A stretch of DNA of 64,000 nt from Hemibagrus wyckioides (taxonomy: Eukaryota; Chordata; Actinopteri; Siluriformes; Bagridae), in contig NC_080714.1 in assembly GCF_019097595.1 (NCBI RefSeq), positions 10,530,259 through 10,594,258 of the forward strand. The letters run 5' to 3'. The notes beneath the pieces are model-generated. The model ran no database searches and was not told the origin of the DNA. It saw nothing but the letters and a program-made list of their open reading frames with translations. This document shows positions 11,290 to 24,400 of this stretch, in pieces. How positions within the stretch are numbered: position 1 is the stretch's first letter; each line of letters starts with the position of its first letter. The translations under genes were made by a program, and so were the position numbers.

Positions 11290-14160
11290 ATCACCTGCCC
11301 TAAATCATTGCAGAACCTTTGCAATCATAAATCTACAAAACAAACCTAAAAAATTACACATTAAATGGCAAGATACACAACTCAGGCATTTTTTCTTTCA
11401 ACCAGCAAAATCCAGCAACACATTTTGCTCATAACAATAAAATTTCTTCAGACATTACAAAATATGGTCTATACTAGGCCCTGTGTTAAGCAAACCAAAG
11501 TAATATTTAACCAACTTGTCACTGGGCTTTAATAAGCACAGAAAATTGCACAATTGCCCTAAGTCAAGCTTTCTTTTTAGTAGCGTCCAAGCCAGACACT
11601 AAGAGACAGTGCCACTAATATCCAATTAAGGTCTCAGTTTTTGACAGTGAAAAAACTTTGCGTGTGTGTACATAAATGTGTGAGTGAGTGCACATGAGCA
11701 GTCAACTGTAACAAAATAGCCTGCCTAGAACAATGGCCAGAATTAAAGTCTCCAAAAACAGTTTTAGTGGTTAGAATCGGGGATGTAAATGATTGTGCAA
11801 GTAACTGGATACTCATTTGAAATGGATTACTCCAACATTTCTAATTCATTTAGTTCTGTATTAAGTATTTTAGTTCCCTCAAAAATGATCATCTTCATTT
11901 GTTTCCTTCAGCAAACATACTTGCAATATATCTTAAATGAGCATAATAATGATAGACAGGGCACAGAATGCTGCTGCAGTTACCACAGGTTTCTATTAGA
12001 GTGTTCCAATAAAAACTATCTCGCAATGCAGTGGCTACAGTGCAATGCCCATGGGGTGTCAGTGAATCTCCTTAGCAACAATCTATCTATTATCTCTCTG
12101 TATTTTTTTTTTTTTTAAACAAAAGTCAAAAAAAAAAAAAACTCCATGCAGAAGCAGAAAATTGTGAGCCATATGGAAGACTTTGTAATGAATTATAACT
12201 CCTATTGGTCAATCAGTCAACATATATTCACCATTAAAAATGCAGGGAAATACCTGCATGGACATATGAGATGAGGATGTGGTTTCTCGCTGCACAACAC
12301 CTGGAGTTAAATTACAGCAAACAAAAAGCTATGACAAGCATGTGTATAAATGTGTATGTTGCAATTTAACATATAAATTTTTAATAATAAAATCTATGGT
12401 GTTTCGATGTGCCACTGTCTCATGCATGAATGCCAATAATTCATGTAAAAAGGCTTATGCGAGATTGCTTGTAGGTTACAGCATACTGCTACCAGAGTTA
12501 AAACTATAGTCTAGTTTCTAATCCAAATACAGAATTGCCCATACCCTGGTCACGGTGGTTATAGATTGAATGTCCCCCTGAAATATTTTCCAGTTCCAAA
12601 TGCTTCTTCATGAATGGCTATAATACATATAGCACAACTCATTATACCATTTAGGTACATAATTATAGTGCAATTATTTCAGAAATATGTTATTCAATGC
12701 CAAATAATAATAATTGCCAGTAATTGTGTTATAGCAATATTCAACAATCATTACCATTCAATATTGAACCCTTTTTACCTGTACACTGGTGTACCATTCC
12801 AATCAGTATAAACAAATTAATTATTTTACCACTACAAGTCTGATATAAACACTGTTGATTTTCAGTGTGAGACATTTTTATTTCTGTTTGGATAAACTTA
12901 CACTAAATTTTAATGGATTATAACACATTCAAATTTTAGATGCTTATGAACAAGCAGTTGTGGAATATTGCCTCTAGTAGGCTAGGTAAAAACAGAAATA
13001 CTTCTAGACAAATTCATAAAGCCCTGAGTGTCTACTTTCATATTAAGCACCACTTGTGGATTGTGACATGACAATGAATTTCACTGCTGAACATTGGTAC
13101 CACAAATAAGGTCTACATTAAGGTATAAGGTAAGGTAAAAAAATTTTTTGGTCTTTGCTAAAAAGAGTTAACCAGTCCAAACGTGAAAAGAATTCATCTC
13201 CTAATATGCTCAATCGCATTTTATCTGGCAGCTTCTAAAAGAAAGTGGATTAACCAATCAGCGTCATGCATTCTCATTTCAGCTACACTCTGAGCCTAGA
13301 ACTGGGAGACAGCCCAAATAAGTTCTGGAGGTTTACTGCAGGAAGAGAAAAAACTATTGTAGGTCTGATTTTCTAAGATAAAATGTTTTTTTACTACCAT
13401 TACTAGCATCTTACAGCACTCCTACTGCTGTTGGAAATCCACACAAAATTCCTGAGCAATAAAACACAGTGATTTTTATTTAGTATATATTCTCATCTGC
13501 TGAAATTAATTCCTGTCTACACCACTGCATGGATGGATACTATCATGTTTTTTTTTTAATAATGCAAAGAATGCAAAAAAAAATGGATGATTTTGTTATA
13601 GTACTGTTCTGCTGTACAGTCTGATGGAAAAGCACTATTATTTGCTGAGTGTAACGGTTAGAACTTTTTTTCAAACAATTACTGTTCCCAAAAAGTCCAC
13701 TAAAATCACACATGCATGCCATTCCAAAAAGGCAAGTTAAAATCACATAAGCATGTCTGCCTGAAACTAGCTAAGGAAGATTAACAGATTTGTTGGCTGC
13801 TCTACTAATAGCAATTGCTGCTGCTGTTGAAAAGCTGTAACACATTCTATGCGAAATTCTACAGAACAAACTGTTGTTTGGCTGTCATATGGCCGAACAA
13901 ACTATTGCAATGTCCAACCACATCAATATCAGTTTAACCTCTATTATTACTAACACAGCAGCTGTCTCCAGCCTACTCAAAGTCATACTGAGTAACATTG
14001 TATGTTTCATTACCCAAAAGTTGAATAAGAACCAGTACCAGGGGGCTTGGTGAAATTTAGTATCCTTACAAGCTGACAATTAGGCATACACTATGGTTAT
14101 AGCTGGGTCTTCCTCAAACTGTTGCCATAAAGTTAGGAACACATCATTATATAGGATATC
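11290..14160. other. erc2 intron, no gene seen
   Basis: AT-rich sequence with short A/T runs (12105-12140). No exon or recognisable element. Confidence 0.4.
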
Positions 14161-14164
14161 TTGT

Positions 14165-14487
14165 ATGCTATAGTATTAAGTTTTCCCTTTACTGGAACTA
14201 AACCTGTTCCAGCATGACAGCGCCCTTGTGCACAGAGTTATGACCGCAACCTCACTGAAAATCTTTGGCATGTTTTGGAACATCAGCTGCAACCCAGGTC
14301 TTTTCACCTGGACTTATTAATGCTCTTGTGGCTAAATGGACAAATCCCCATATCTACATTCCAAAACCTAATGGAAAGCCTTCCTAGAAGAGTGGAGGTT
14401 ATAAAACCAGCAAAAGGACTAAATAGGGAATAGGCTGTTCAAAAAGCATATATGTGTGTGATGGTCCACAAAAATACTGGCTATATA
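14165..14487 (+). mobile_element. Tc1-like fragment (same family as 10335-10625)
   Basis: Contains 'ctgttccagcatgacagcgc', 'gaaaatctttggcatgtttt', 'ggaaagccttcctagaagag' and ends with a terminal-like 'gatggtccacaaaaatactg'. This is the C-terminal half of a Tc1-like transposase with stops. Confidence 0.6.
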
Positions 14488-15294
14488 AGAACCCTATTAT
14501 ACCATAATTTTAGTGCTTATTACATAAAGCTTAATGTAAAAGATAAATTCAGCAGACAATATAATATGTTTATTTTAATACTGAATTAAATTAAATACTG
14601 GATCTGCTCAAATATTAAAGTGGGAAATCTGTCCCATTTGTTCATCAGGTAGACTCGCATCATGAAAGGAGACAAATATATGAATTAAGTTGCTAGAAAT
14701 GTTTTCTCTCCATACCTGCTCTCCATTTCTAAGTCTGACACAGTGATTCATAATCTTGGTGAATAACAAAAGCAAACAATAACAACAAACATAAATCAAA
14801 TACCGTATGCAGTACCTCAGGCTAAACTAACAATTTGCTTGGTCAGGTTTGAGTGAAACTAAATTGTTTTAGTAAAGAACTTGTGTTGTGAGTGGTGTAT
14901 TAACAGTACATTTGTCATGTAATCGGAAAACCAAGATTTGAATCTGACAGTGCTTTTACCTTGGATGGGAAAAACATACATTCAATGCATAATCTAATGT
15001 TAGTCAGGCACTAACAACACAATTAAGCTGTGAGCCATGCAGATTTTTACCTAGGTTTTAAGTAGATTTAATGAACAATTTCTAAGACTGAAGGCTTGCA
15101 ACTCCCTCTCCCTCTCACAATTCTATATTCAGAAATGTTAAAAAATAAAAAGCACGGATTTGGGGCAAGACATCATAAACCATGCATCAGAAAATGTATT
15201 GTAATAAACTGAAAAGGGAAGATTCATTTGCATTAAACCTTTAATAAACATAGTAATGCGATGTCGGGGTTTTTTTTTTTTCATGCGCACTAAC

Positions 15295-15462
15295 CTCTGT
15301 CTGCATGATAGTCGCTCTTTGCTCTTTTGCTGTAATGGACTCCTTCAGAACTTCAATGTGCTGTTTACAGTCTGAATTCTGATTGGTCAAAGTCTCCAGT
15401 TGAGTCTGCAGGGCCAACATCTCTGACTCTTTTTTTGATAAGTCCTGCTTCAGCTGATCAAT
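15295..15462 (-). CDS. erc2: erc2 coding exon 5 (56 codons), last one in the window
   Basis: A 168-bp exon between acceptor TTCTCAG|ATT and donor GAG|GTTAGT. It encodes [20 protein letters not shown], then [16 protein letters not shown] and ends IMQTE, very close to mammalian ERC1/2. The next family segment (VDALRLRLEEKESFL) is not found in 1-15294, so the following intron is at least 15.3 kb or contains a gap. Confidence 0.92.
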
Positions 15463-18400
15463 CTGAGAAAAGGGGGAAATAACAAAGTAGGGGGTTGTAA
15501 AAAAAAAAATCCATACAAGACAAATATGAACATACAAGTAATTCACAATAATACCATGACAGAAAAAAGGTATAGTTCATTCTAAAATTTGATTTAGTGT
15601 ATTACAGTTAGTTTTCCTAGAAAAAGATAAGAACAGAATGCAAAGTGCCTCACTACCAAACAGAAACAAAAGCTAAGAAAGCCCCAAAACACACAGCATT
15701 TGTTATAGATTTAAATATTTGTTTGGTATCCTTCAATCAAACATTCTTATCTAGTTTTACTATTTCCACACTTTCTCTGCTGAGTCAATTAACTTTTTGC
15801 CAAATTGACACCTCCATCTACTGCCAACATGTTCTTGGACTTCTTTAACTTTTGCATATATTGTCACATCCCTGGAATACCAGTGATGATACACACAATG
15901 GCAGGTGAGTCAGAAAATCAAGAAATAACACCTTGCTGTGATTGTGGAAAATAAAATATGCGAAATAGCCAAACTGAGCAAGTGAGTGAGAGAGTGAGAA
16001 GGGGGGGGGAGAGTACTTTCATTTGCTCTGAAATCTTCTGTTGCTGAGGGAGCAGGTATGTTTGGTTGAGTGAGCAAGTAGTCACTTGTTGAGTTGCCAG
16101 ACAGACAGGTGACTTAAACCTATCCTAAAACACAAAGCAGACTCTCTAAGTACATAAATACATAAATACTTATATTATTATAACATTACTAATATACGTT
16201 CATAAACATTAAGTAATGCAGTAGCATTACAAGCATTAGTAACAGTTAAGTAATAAGTCAATTAACCATTACAATTCATTATAAATAACATATTTTCTGG
16301 TATATTAATTTTAAGAGATATTTCATGTGGATTACCATTGGAGGTAATAGAAACTGGCAAATATTTCATAAAATGTCATTTTCATTTTAAATGGAACATT
16401 TATCTGAGGTTTCTTGGGGGTTTTCTGGCTTATTAAATTCAAGAGAAAGAGAGAGAACAGCTGATTACAGATCACCTAAATCCTTAAATATACAATTAGT
16501 TATGGTCAAAATATTGTTAATGCATTTATGGATTTATGCTTAAAAGATTTATTACATACGTAGTGACTCAAGGGTTATCACTTCATGATAACTATCAAAA
16601 TCCCAGTTCTTCCAAGCTGCCACAGGTTTCAAAATCCCAGCACTACCAAGCTGCCACTGATCAGACCCAGGTTGCTTCCTGTCTCACTTGCAACTCGCCT
16701 TGAATCAATGCATCAGTGTAGCACCAAATGAGCAAATGTAAAATAATGTTCATGAATGTTCCCTTACTGTAAAGTGTTACATATACTTTTATAATAGCAG
16801 CATGAACAGCATAGCATAATATTAAGCACATCCTGTGAAAAATTCAAGTTGGAAATCTGAATTTGACAGTGTTGACCAAATACCAATTCATAAATTCAAA
16901 TCCGTAGTATCATAAACATTAGTGTGTGCGTCCTTAGAGAACTATATTGTTGAGACAAGGTATGTTTACATGCTACAGCCTATTGAGACTGACTTGCCAC
17001 ACACTGATTCATCTATTTTTCTAAAATAAACTCTCTTTCCTTATGAAGATCATTTGCTCACATCTTCCTCACCAGCTTCTTTCCTTCTCTGTATAGCATG
17101 CCAAGAGTGTGCATTTCAGATTCGGGTCAGAAGTCCATGTGATAGCTTGTGAAAAATTATGGTCCTCATCAAAAGGCCATTGTAAACAGGCACATAGAGG
17201 TCACAGAGAGGTAATTGGGCTTGGAGGAAACAGTCTGAAACCTGCCACCCTTATCAGCTTCTGAACCTTTGATTCTTACAATTCATCAGTGCCTTGGCCC
17301 CTAGTGATGAAAGTAGTAGACCCTTGGTTGATAGTACAGATGAAGGAGTGACAGGTGTGATACAGAATGATGGATATGCATAAATGAGATTGTAGGAACG
17401 GCCCAAGTATGAAACAGAGAAATTCACTAAAGGCGTGCAAGAACTTTGCAAGAATAAAAAAGCAGAGTTAGGATAATACCTTATGATTATCTTAGGATAA
17501 TGAGAAATGAAAAGTAATGAAAAGTAATTTTTCTTTTTTCCTTCAGAACTAAAAGTTTCATTGCAAGAGACATCTTTTTAGAACAAAGATCACAAACAAG
17601 TAGCAAAATAATTCAACGCAATCAAATTTAATTAAATACAAAAAAAATGTCCTAAAGAAAAAGTCTTAAAGGTTTTATGACAATTCTGGAAACCCAAGAG
17701 CTTTGTAAATAAATCATGAACACTTTCAGGTTAGAGTAATTTAATCTTTCATTCTAGACAAGCTGATTCTCAAGCCTCAAAGGTCACCACAGAAGAAGTT
17801 CAGTCATCTGATACCGCTGGCGTAAGCCAACACCAGTACTGCAAACTCCATCTGTGTTCCTCCCTCAGACAAACCAAGGATCTACTGAGTCATTTTCGAA
17901 TTGTTGGATTCTATATACAATAACAAGCTAATATATTGAGACATAGAGCTTACTGTCAATATTATCAAAGCACAGACAAGTGTCTTTTACTCATCTTCAT
18001 TAAGCATTTTATCCTGATAAGATTTAAGGTAGATCTGGCAAGATATACCTTGGATGGGACACCATGGCACCCTATATACACACAATTATATGCTCAGTCA
18101 CACCTATTAATTAATTTTTGGGGATAAAAAAAATTAGAAACTTATAATTCCAAGTTCTCTAACTGAAACCATTCAGTTACCAGTTCATCAATCATATCCA
18201 GTTTTTAGTTCCATATTTACCACTCTACCAAATCCATATTTATATATGAGTATTTATTCATATCATCTTATTCCTTTGTACATTTCTACTTGTACTAATC
18301 CATTTCTACTTCAATACATTAACCTTTATTCACTCAAGCCCATATCCCACAAACTGCACCTTCAGTTCATTCCAGGGAAAATGAGGAATTTGTCTTGATC

Positions 18401-21400
18401 GATCTTTGTCTTGGGTGAGGGATAAACTCTAACCTTGCTCTTCATGAACTTGGAGTGGTTCTTGTAAACGTCACTTTGCTTGAGCCTCTCATCTTTGTTG
18501 TCTGTGTTCAGGAAACTGTTGGTCTTCAGCATCTGGATCTCATCTTCCAGTTCACGGATGTTCCGCTCCAGTGAAGAAATTTTGGTGTCCTACATGGGAT
18601 ATGTGTGAAATGTACATCAGTCACACAACTGTAGGAAGGAAAGATTTAAATGCTGTGAGAAACCACTTGAAAGTCTTAATGGAGGTAGTTTTGAACGGCA
18701 GGTTTAGTGCTTGCAGGGGTCAGCTTAAACTAGCCATGGAGATGGGGAGACTATTGAGCTTCATATGCGACACTGCACATCCAGAGTTGATGAAGATTGA
18801 AAAAAAAATACTTTTTTTCCAGGCCACTAGCCTTCATACTCGATCATCTCCATGGGGTTTCCTGCACTTTATATCCATTAGCATCCGTCATTAGTAATAT
18901 CTCATAATCACTATAGATCCTGATGTATCCATGATTTTAAGAATGGCACTCAGTGGCATAATGTACAGAGGAAAATATAATGGAATAAATAGAGCAGAGA
19001 TTCCATACTTTAATGAAAGTGAGCAAAAAAAAAGTGATATCAAAATAGGCAGAGACACAAAAAAATGATAATCAGCAAGTTTTAAGCAATGACACACACT
19101 GAACTTGCTGTTCTGACTAGCTTATGCCATGCAAAATCTATACTAAAATCACTGAAACAGTACACCAACTATTTTCTTAGCAAAATACCAATGCACATAC
19201 ACTCACCTTCCACTTTATTAGAAACACTGTACTAATACTAGTAGAACCACATGTGATCTTAGACCAACATAAATTCTTTGTGCCATGGATTCCACGAGGT
19301 GTTGAAAACATTCAGTTAAGATTTTGGTCAATGTTAACACAATACAGTTTGCTGCACAATTACTGCAGACTTGTTAGTTATGCTTGATTGGATTTAAGGA
19401 GCTAATGTTTGCCAAGAAAGCATTCCCTACACTATCACACCACCAGCAGCAGCAGCCTGAATTCTTGCCACAATTCAGGGTGGGTCAATGGATTCATGCT
19501 GCTGATGGCAAATGCTGACCTTACCATTTGCAGATTCATAAGACAAGGTGATGTTTTTCCAGTCATCAAATGTCTAGCTTGTGCAGTCGAGTCTGTGCCA
19601 GCAGAACTTACTCTCACTGAAAGGGTTGTGTTTTTCACACCCTTCTTGTGTAAATTCAAGAGACTGTTAAAAAAATCTGAATCAGCAGTTTTCAAATTCT
19701 CAAACCAGCCCTTATGGTACCACCAACTTCACCACAGACAATTCATTTAGATTTGTCTGATGTTTTATATGAACATTAACTAAAGCTCTTGAACTGTATC
19801 TGCATGATTTTATAGATTTTACATAACTAGACGTTTTAAACAGACATGTACATGTGATCCTAATAAAGTAATTAGTGAGTGTACATACTATGTACAGCTT
19901 CTTCTGCTAAGCTAATTCAACAATGAAATGAAATGGAAAATGGAGAACAGGAAATGAAAACATTCAGGCAAATTAAACATCTAAATAACGTTCATTCTTT
20001 TTCTATTTATTATTTGTTCCTAGTACATTTTAATCCTTGTACATTTTAGCTCATAACTCATAAACAATGCAATTCATCCTTTTCATATTCATGTTCATAC
20101 AATGCAACATTCATACAACTTATTTTATGAGAGTTAATATTGACCAGCATGCTTGATGCATCTCAGATCTATTCCTACTTTGTTCAAAAGGAAACATGGC
20201 ATGTATAAATTAAACTGCAGTCAGGCTACAAAATTATATAGGGCAAAATAAAAATAAAAAAGTTTCTTATTTACATGAAGACAGAAAGCAACAACATGAT
20301 GTAAGTGGAAGTGTATATTTAAAAGGATTTTATAAGAGTTTGTGTAGAAGTTGAAGCTTTTGATAATTAGCATATGTGTACTATACCTGCCAAATAACAT
20401 CAGGGTCAAAATAGAACGGATGCGATGTGCTCTGGAACAAATTACAAAATACACATATTTCAGCACACTTATAGACACACATAAAATGCAACAAACTGTA
20501 CAAAGAGATTGTTCACAGAGAGACAAGTTCCAAAGCCAATAGAAATTCTGTTATTAAGCCACATTACAGGAGCTGATGCAGCTCTATAGCTTTTCTGCAT
20601 GAAGACAGCTCATACTGTCTACTGTCTGCCACAGTTCATAATAGCCAACATTTGAAATGTTTCTCAGGTACACAGGTGACATTTATTTCAACAGACAAAA
20701 GTTTAGGACATACTGTATGTGTGACAGCTAAGGAAAACCAGCCACATGTCTCTGTGTTGAATTCTGGTTGACAAATTTGGCTTTGGCCAAAATGTTTTCT
20801 TCTGCCTATAATATACTTTGATTCCACTTTGATTCAGGTTTTGATCAAAATGTTGGATAGCTACATAAGCATAATCAGACGCTAATGCACTGCTAAATGG
20901 AAAGTTTAAACGCAATTTCGCCCTTTAAAATTCTATAACCTCACCTATGATTGACATAGGTGCCAGAGAGAAACACATTTTAGTTCAGATGTGTAATTTT
21001 CATAAATGTGTGTAGTAGAAAAGTAAAAAAAAATCATCAAGGGTCTTCCCAGGCTGCCACATACATACACAGACACTTATGCATAACAAGGTAAATATAC
21101 AGGACAGACCGACCTACAGAAGTGATGTTTTCAAAATTGTATGCCTATTTCTGAATTTGCTCTTTTCAGACACAGTTTTGTTTTGTGTCAGCATACCAAA
21201 TATTCCGCATCTTATTTATACACACCATATATTACACAATCTTATTTTCAGCCTATGATCTACACCTAGTCAAGTTTCTACTCTCAGCAACTTGTATGTT
21301 CAGCAAGCCCGATTTCATACAAACAATTGAGGTCACTCTTGCTGGATTTCTTCTCAAATCTAAAGTGTGCAAATTCTTACAAGTATGCAGTTCTAATGAC

Positions 21401-24400
21401 ACAGTTAGTCCAACAGAATAACATAGCAAAACCAGTATATAATTATAATTGATACTACTCAGGCACATAGAAATCTATGTTCCAATTAAGATTCAACAGC
21501 AAGCAATTTTTAGACACACATATAACCTAATTTACAAAATATGAAGTGCCAATATAGCACAAATATAACAAAATGAATTCCTAAATTTACTGCTCTAGAC
21601 CCTGACACATTTGCGTGTTAGTATAATAGCATACTAATGAGTAAAACTAAACCATTAACAGAAGACCTATATTGATGCCTTAAAGGCTGAGAAATGTTAA
21701 GAAAGTTTAAGATTAGAAGTTAAGCCAAAAAGTTCATTGGTCTTTTCAAAAGGAAAAAATAAAAACCTCAATCTGCCAAGTAACTACTAATACAAATGTC
21801 ATGGTTACAGATGCGCTCATTTGTGCTTATTGATACAAATTAAAATCATTACATTTTACAGCCATAGATATACAGGGTGTTTGAGTGTAGTTTAAAAAAT
21901 CCAAACACATAAGACTGAACATTTCACAAGCTGTACTGAGGCATCACCATAGAAACCAGTCTCATATGCAGCCCTGTGTGTCCAGACTCATTCAAATGAA
22001 TTTGCTGTTTACATGTGTCTAACAAGCACAGACAGAAGCTGTTTAAAAACCATATAATGTACCTAAGGTCCAGGCATCTAAGTAGATCAAGAACATTTGC
22101 CACAGATATGTGTAGAAGTATATATGTGGGTGTGAGTGTGAGTGTGTGAAGTGAGTAACCTTTTTTCACAGTTCAGCACTGACTTCAAAGTCAGCACACA
22201 GAGTGAAAGCTTCCATATGTGACATTTGAAACAAATTGAATAAGTGTGCTCTCCTTAAGCAGAGCAACATGAGCTCTTCCTGCCATTGGCCTTCACTATC
22301 AAGCAGTACCATATGGGCAGACTTCAAACTGTCCTCTGTTCATTTACAAGTCTTTGGTGAATTGTATTAGCAAGTAGTTTTGGCTTTGCAGTTTCTGATG
22401 TTTAAGGATTTAAGAATATGAGAATAAATATCTAAATGTCCTTGGTCAGTTAGAAACTTGTGTGGTCACTGCACAGTTCTATGATAAGCTCATCAGCAAG
22501 AAGATTTGCTATAAATGCTATTCATTAGTATTTATGTTTGCTATTGTAACAACATGAGAACAGCAGCTGTCATAAAGTATTAAAACGACCAGATTCCAGT
22601 ACTTTGTATTTATGGCAGTCTACAATTTTTATTATCAGCACCTTGAAAACAACTGATGATCTACAGACCACTTTTTTTCCTTAGGGGGAAACCTGAGCCA
22701 TTTCTAATGTCTTTTTGAATATTAAACATCTCAAATCTAACTTCAAATTCCCTTTTGTAATAAATAAAATGGGATTGAATGTTTTCATTTTTAGCCACAC
22801 TATTAAAGCATTATACAGCATATAAAGTATGTCAGTTTCAACATCAACAGTAATAACTACTACCAATAACCGTCACCAACCACTACCAATAATCATCAAC
22901 AATAATAAATACTAATTCTCAAAATATCCATCCAAAAACGTTAGTGCTAATGCTCTTACCTTCATGTCAATGACACTGTGTATGGCTTTGCTCTTGGGTG
23001 GATCTGTCTGTTGGTTTCTCCTATGAAGCTCCTGAGGAGGAACACGATAGAAACACGCTTGCCTGCTCATCATCTCTAAACAACAGCACCCTGTTTTCCT
23101 GTCCCAATTTCTGTTTCACCCTCACACACCCTCTATACCTGTGTAATTCTTGACTAATATCCTGTGGGTCTACTCTTCAGGCTCTGGTCCACATCATCCT
23201 CTTTTACTTTTTTAACTGCATTTGCATCTCTGTCTCTAAGAATCACAAGACCCTTCCTGTTTCTCCCTCTTTCTCTCTCACTGATGCTGCTATGCACTTT
23301 GATTGTTCAACACACATCTACAGGTGCATCCCTCTGTTTTGTACTCTCTCTCCTTCTCTCTTCACTACAGTCTCTCGTCTCGTAGCATCTCACTTGCTCT
23401 TGCTCTGTCAGCAGTCACTGTGCTCTAGCTCTCATAACACATGCTGCCGGCAAATGTGCAATCTGTCTGTCTGCCTATATCAATAATTAATATGAGTCAT
23501 GCACACATGCGCACACACACTTACATACACAATAAGCAGCTCCATTTGCAGTTTACCTGCTCTTTATTAAGTAAATTCACGAACCTGCTGGTCATGCTAA
23601 CAGTGACGGAGGTATGGTTGGCGCTCATCTGTTTTTTTGGTGTGTGTTTTTTTTTTTTTGTACTTCAATTATATTGGGAAAGAATTATGTTGGTCAGTTC
23701 ATTTGTTAGTTACCACTTCCCCTTTCTCACTAGCAATTTTAGATCAGCTGTGTCATTAGCATAATTGGTTAGCACATCCCACAGATGCTCATTTGGATTG
23801 AGATCTGGGAAATTTGGAGGCCAAGTCAACACCTCAAACTTGTTGTTGTGCTCATCCTGAACCATGTTTGCTTTGTGGCACAGTGCATTATTCTGCTAAA
23901 AGAGGCCATAGCCATCAGGGAATACTGTTTCCTTGACAGAGTGTACATGGTCTGCAACAGTGCTTAGGTTTGTGGTACGTGTCAAAGTAACATCCACAAG
24001 GATGGCAGGACCAAAGCATGACACTGCCTTCTTCCCACTGTGCATCCCGGTGCCATGTGTTCCCGAGGAAAATCGCACATGCATCCAGCCATCCACGTGA
24101 TGTAAAAGAAAGTGTGATTTAGCAGACCAGGCCACCTTCTTCCATTGCTCCATGGATCATGTTGGATCACATCACACAGGCCAGCCTTCACTCCCCACAT
24201 GCATCACTGAGCCTTGGCCGCCCATGACCCTGTCGCTGGTTCACCACTGTTCCTTCCTTGGACCACTTTTGATAGATACTGACCACTGCAGACCGGGAAC
24301 ACCCCACAAGACCTGCAGTTTTGGAGATGCTCTGATCCAGTCGTCTAGCCATCACAAGTTGGTCCTTGTCAAACTCGCTCAAATCCTTACGCTTGCCCAT

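Noticed and set aside
19409..19750. 113-codon + frame and 86-codon minus frame
   Set aside because: Inside a non-autonomous DNA transposon; no transposase motifs.
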